Part shown: piece after piece, positions 6,776 to 7,313 of the stretch
Position numbering within the stretch: the stretch's first letter is position 1
Layout: every line of letters starts with the position of its first letter
Assembly (NCBI GenBank): GCA_041654215.1
Contig: JBAZDY010000081.1
Location: forward strand, 1 to 7,313
Origin: Undivivens sp041654215
Lineage (GTDB): Bacteria > Omnitrophota > Gorgyraeia > Gygaellales > Profunditerraquicolaceae
Direction of reading: 5' to 3'
Length of the DNA stretch: 7,313 nt
Translations under genes and position numbers: made by a program
The notes under the pieces: generated by a model
Databases searched by the model: none
What the model saw: the letters and a program-made list of their open reading frames with translations, nothing else
Told to the model about the DNA's origin: nothing

Positions 6776-7032
6776 ATGCCCTTGCCTTAATTCTTATTTT
6801 CCTCCCCCTTGTGGGGAGTAATAAGGACGATGATACCCTTTCTGTATCTTCCCCATCAAGGGGAAGAAAGATATGAATAATCTATTGGTTTGGGAGGGGG
6901 GATTGATTACCACCTCTCCTATCAGTGGCGGACTCTGTGCGCTGTCTAAGAAACTTACTGAACAGCGCTCTATTATCACCCCTCCTTTATCCTCCCCATC
7001 CAGGAGAGGAAAGATTGATTGGGTTCTAATAA
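6776..7032. other. Gene-free spacer with degenerate palindromic repeats
   Basis: No plausible gene is seen. Hairpins are CTCCCC-cttgt-GGGGAG (6802-6818), TCTTCCCC-atcaa-GGGGAAGA (6847-6867), and a weaker relative at 6991-7010. Positions 6848-6872 and 6991-7015 match at 21 of 25 bases, so these are decayed copies of one C-rich/G-rich palindromic repeat, a type common between genes in many environmental genomes. The corresponding left-hand spacer (110-127) is only 18 bases, so about 240 bases are extra here. They may have been inserted between the 3' element and the array. Confidence 0.65.
6933..6968. repeat. Hairpin repeat with second copy at 7286-7313
   Basis: GCGCTGT (6939-6945) pairs with ACAGCGC (6962-6968) around a 16-base loop that contains a nested TAAG-aaa-CTTA. 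The stretch CTCTGTGCGCTGTCTAA (6933-6949) recurs exactly in direct orientation at 7286-7302, followed by the similar AAAACTTA. The two copies lie on either side of the right 45-bp array. Confidence 0.7.
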
Positions 7033-7262
7033 AAATTTGACCCCTTCGACAAGCTCAGGGTAAGCTGCTTGAGCTTTGGATTTGGACCCTTCGACAAGCT
7101 CAGGGTAAGCTGTTTGAGCTTTGGATTTGGCCCCTTCGACAAGCTCAGGGTAAGCTGCTTGAGCTTTGGATTTGGACCCTTCGACAAGCTCAGGGTAAGC
7201 TGCTTGAGCTTTGGATTTGGACCCTTCGACAAGCTCAGGGCAAGCTCCATTGAGCTTTGGAT
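7033..7262 (+). repeat. 45-bp tandem repeat array, right copy
   Basis: Five copies of the 19-bp core CCCTTCGACAAGCTCAGGG start at 7042, 7087, 7132, 7177 and 7222, an exact 45-bp period. Copies differ by single bases: T at 7113, and C in place of A before the cores at 7042 and 7132. The last unit is divergent and ends in a perfect hairpin AAGCTC-catt-GAGCTT (7242-7257). The inner boundary AAATTTGACCCCTTCGACA (7033-7051) is the exact reverse complement of 91-109. Between cores each unit carries the AAGCT/AGCTT palindrome. No variable spacers are present, so it is not CRISPR. Confidence 0.92.
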
Positions 7263-7285
7263 TATTCAATGCTGATTTTCGATTG

Positions 7286-7313
7286 CTCTGTGCGCTGTCT
7301 AAAAAACTTATCA
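7286..7313. repeat. Second copy of the CTCTGTGCGCTGTCTAA repeat, cut by the window edge
   Basis: The copy matches 6933-6949 exactly over 17 bases and then stays similar to the window end. By analogy, the pairing half ACAGCGC should lie just beyond the edge. Confidence 0.65.

Noticed and set aside
6767..6800. Intrinsic terminator after the GH94-like gene
   Set aside because: A 9-bp stem exists, but its loop is 22 bases and only scattered T residues follow, so the canonical pattern is not met.
7042..7262. CRISPR array
   Set aside because: The repeats are continuous 45-bp tandem units with no unique spacers, and no cas genes are present.
6976..7269. Open frame on the minus strand with a repeated 15-residue PELVEG-type peptide, and related frames on both strands
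   Set aside because: The 45-bp unit is a multiple of three and lacks stops in several frames, so long open frames appear automatically. The same core gives spurious ORFs in many genomes. No ribosome binding site or non-repeat domain supports a protein.

Overview
The window is chromosomal DNA of moderate GC content from a bacterium that looks Gram-negative. It carries an LpxL-type lipid acyltransferase and GC-rich, tightly packed genes with ATGA/GTGA-type overlaps, and its intergenic DNA is full of dispersed palindromic repeats of the kind seen in environmental and metagenome-assembled genomes. An uncultivated phylum such as Omnitrophota is my best guess from the gene content and the style of repeats. 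This is an inference and I cannot confirm it from sequence alone.

Layout. Positions 1-109 hold the end of a 45-bp tandem-repeat array. Positions 110-241 hold a dispersed 3' element and two hairpins. Positions 242-3028 hold a minus-strand operon, transcribed right to left: an MGDG-synthase/MurG-like glycosyltransferase (1853-3028), a doubtful 26-residue ORF (1776-1856), an LpxL/HtrB-like acyltransferase (901-1776) and a small family 2 glycosyltransferase (242-904). A good sigma-70-type promoter (3065-3092) precedes the operon. Positions 3029-3461 are a divergent intergenic region. Its right half looks like the decayed 3' end of an IS200/IS605-type tnpB gene with its overlapping structured RNA and right-end hairpin, on the minus strand. 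Positions 3462-6710 hold one large plus-strand gene for a GH94-like (clan GH-Q) glycoside phosphorylase-type protein of 1082 residues. Positions 6711-7313 contain no gene; they hold a second copy of the 3' element, several short palindromic repeats and a second 45-bp array.

The three minus-strand proteins together suggest assembly of a membrane glycolipid: one enzyme glycosylates a lipid acceptor, one acylates, and one adds a sugar from an activated donor. The divergent GH-Q protein is probably cytosolic and acts on a beta-glucan or oligosaccharide. A link between it and the lipid operon is only suggested by the shared divergent control region.

The most unusual feature is the symmetry of the flanks. 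Both operons are followed, in their own transcriptional sense, by the same pair of elements: a roughly 30-40 nt conserved 3' element, then a 45-bp array ending at the same boundary sequence. Viewed on the plus strand, the whole cluster therefore lies between composite inverted repeats about 7 kb apart.
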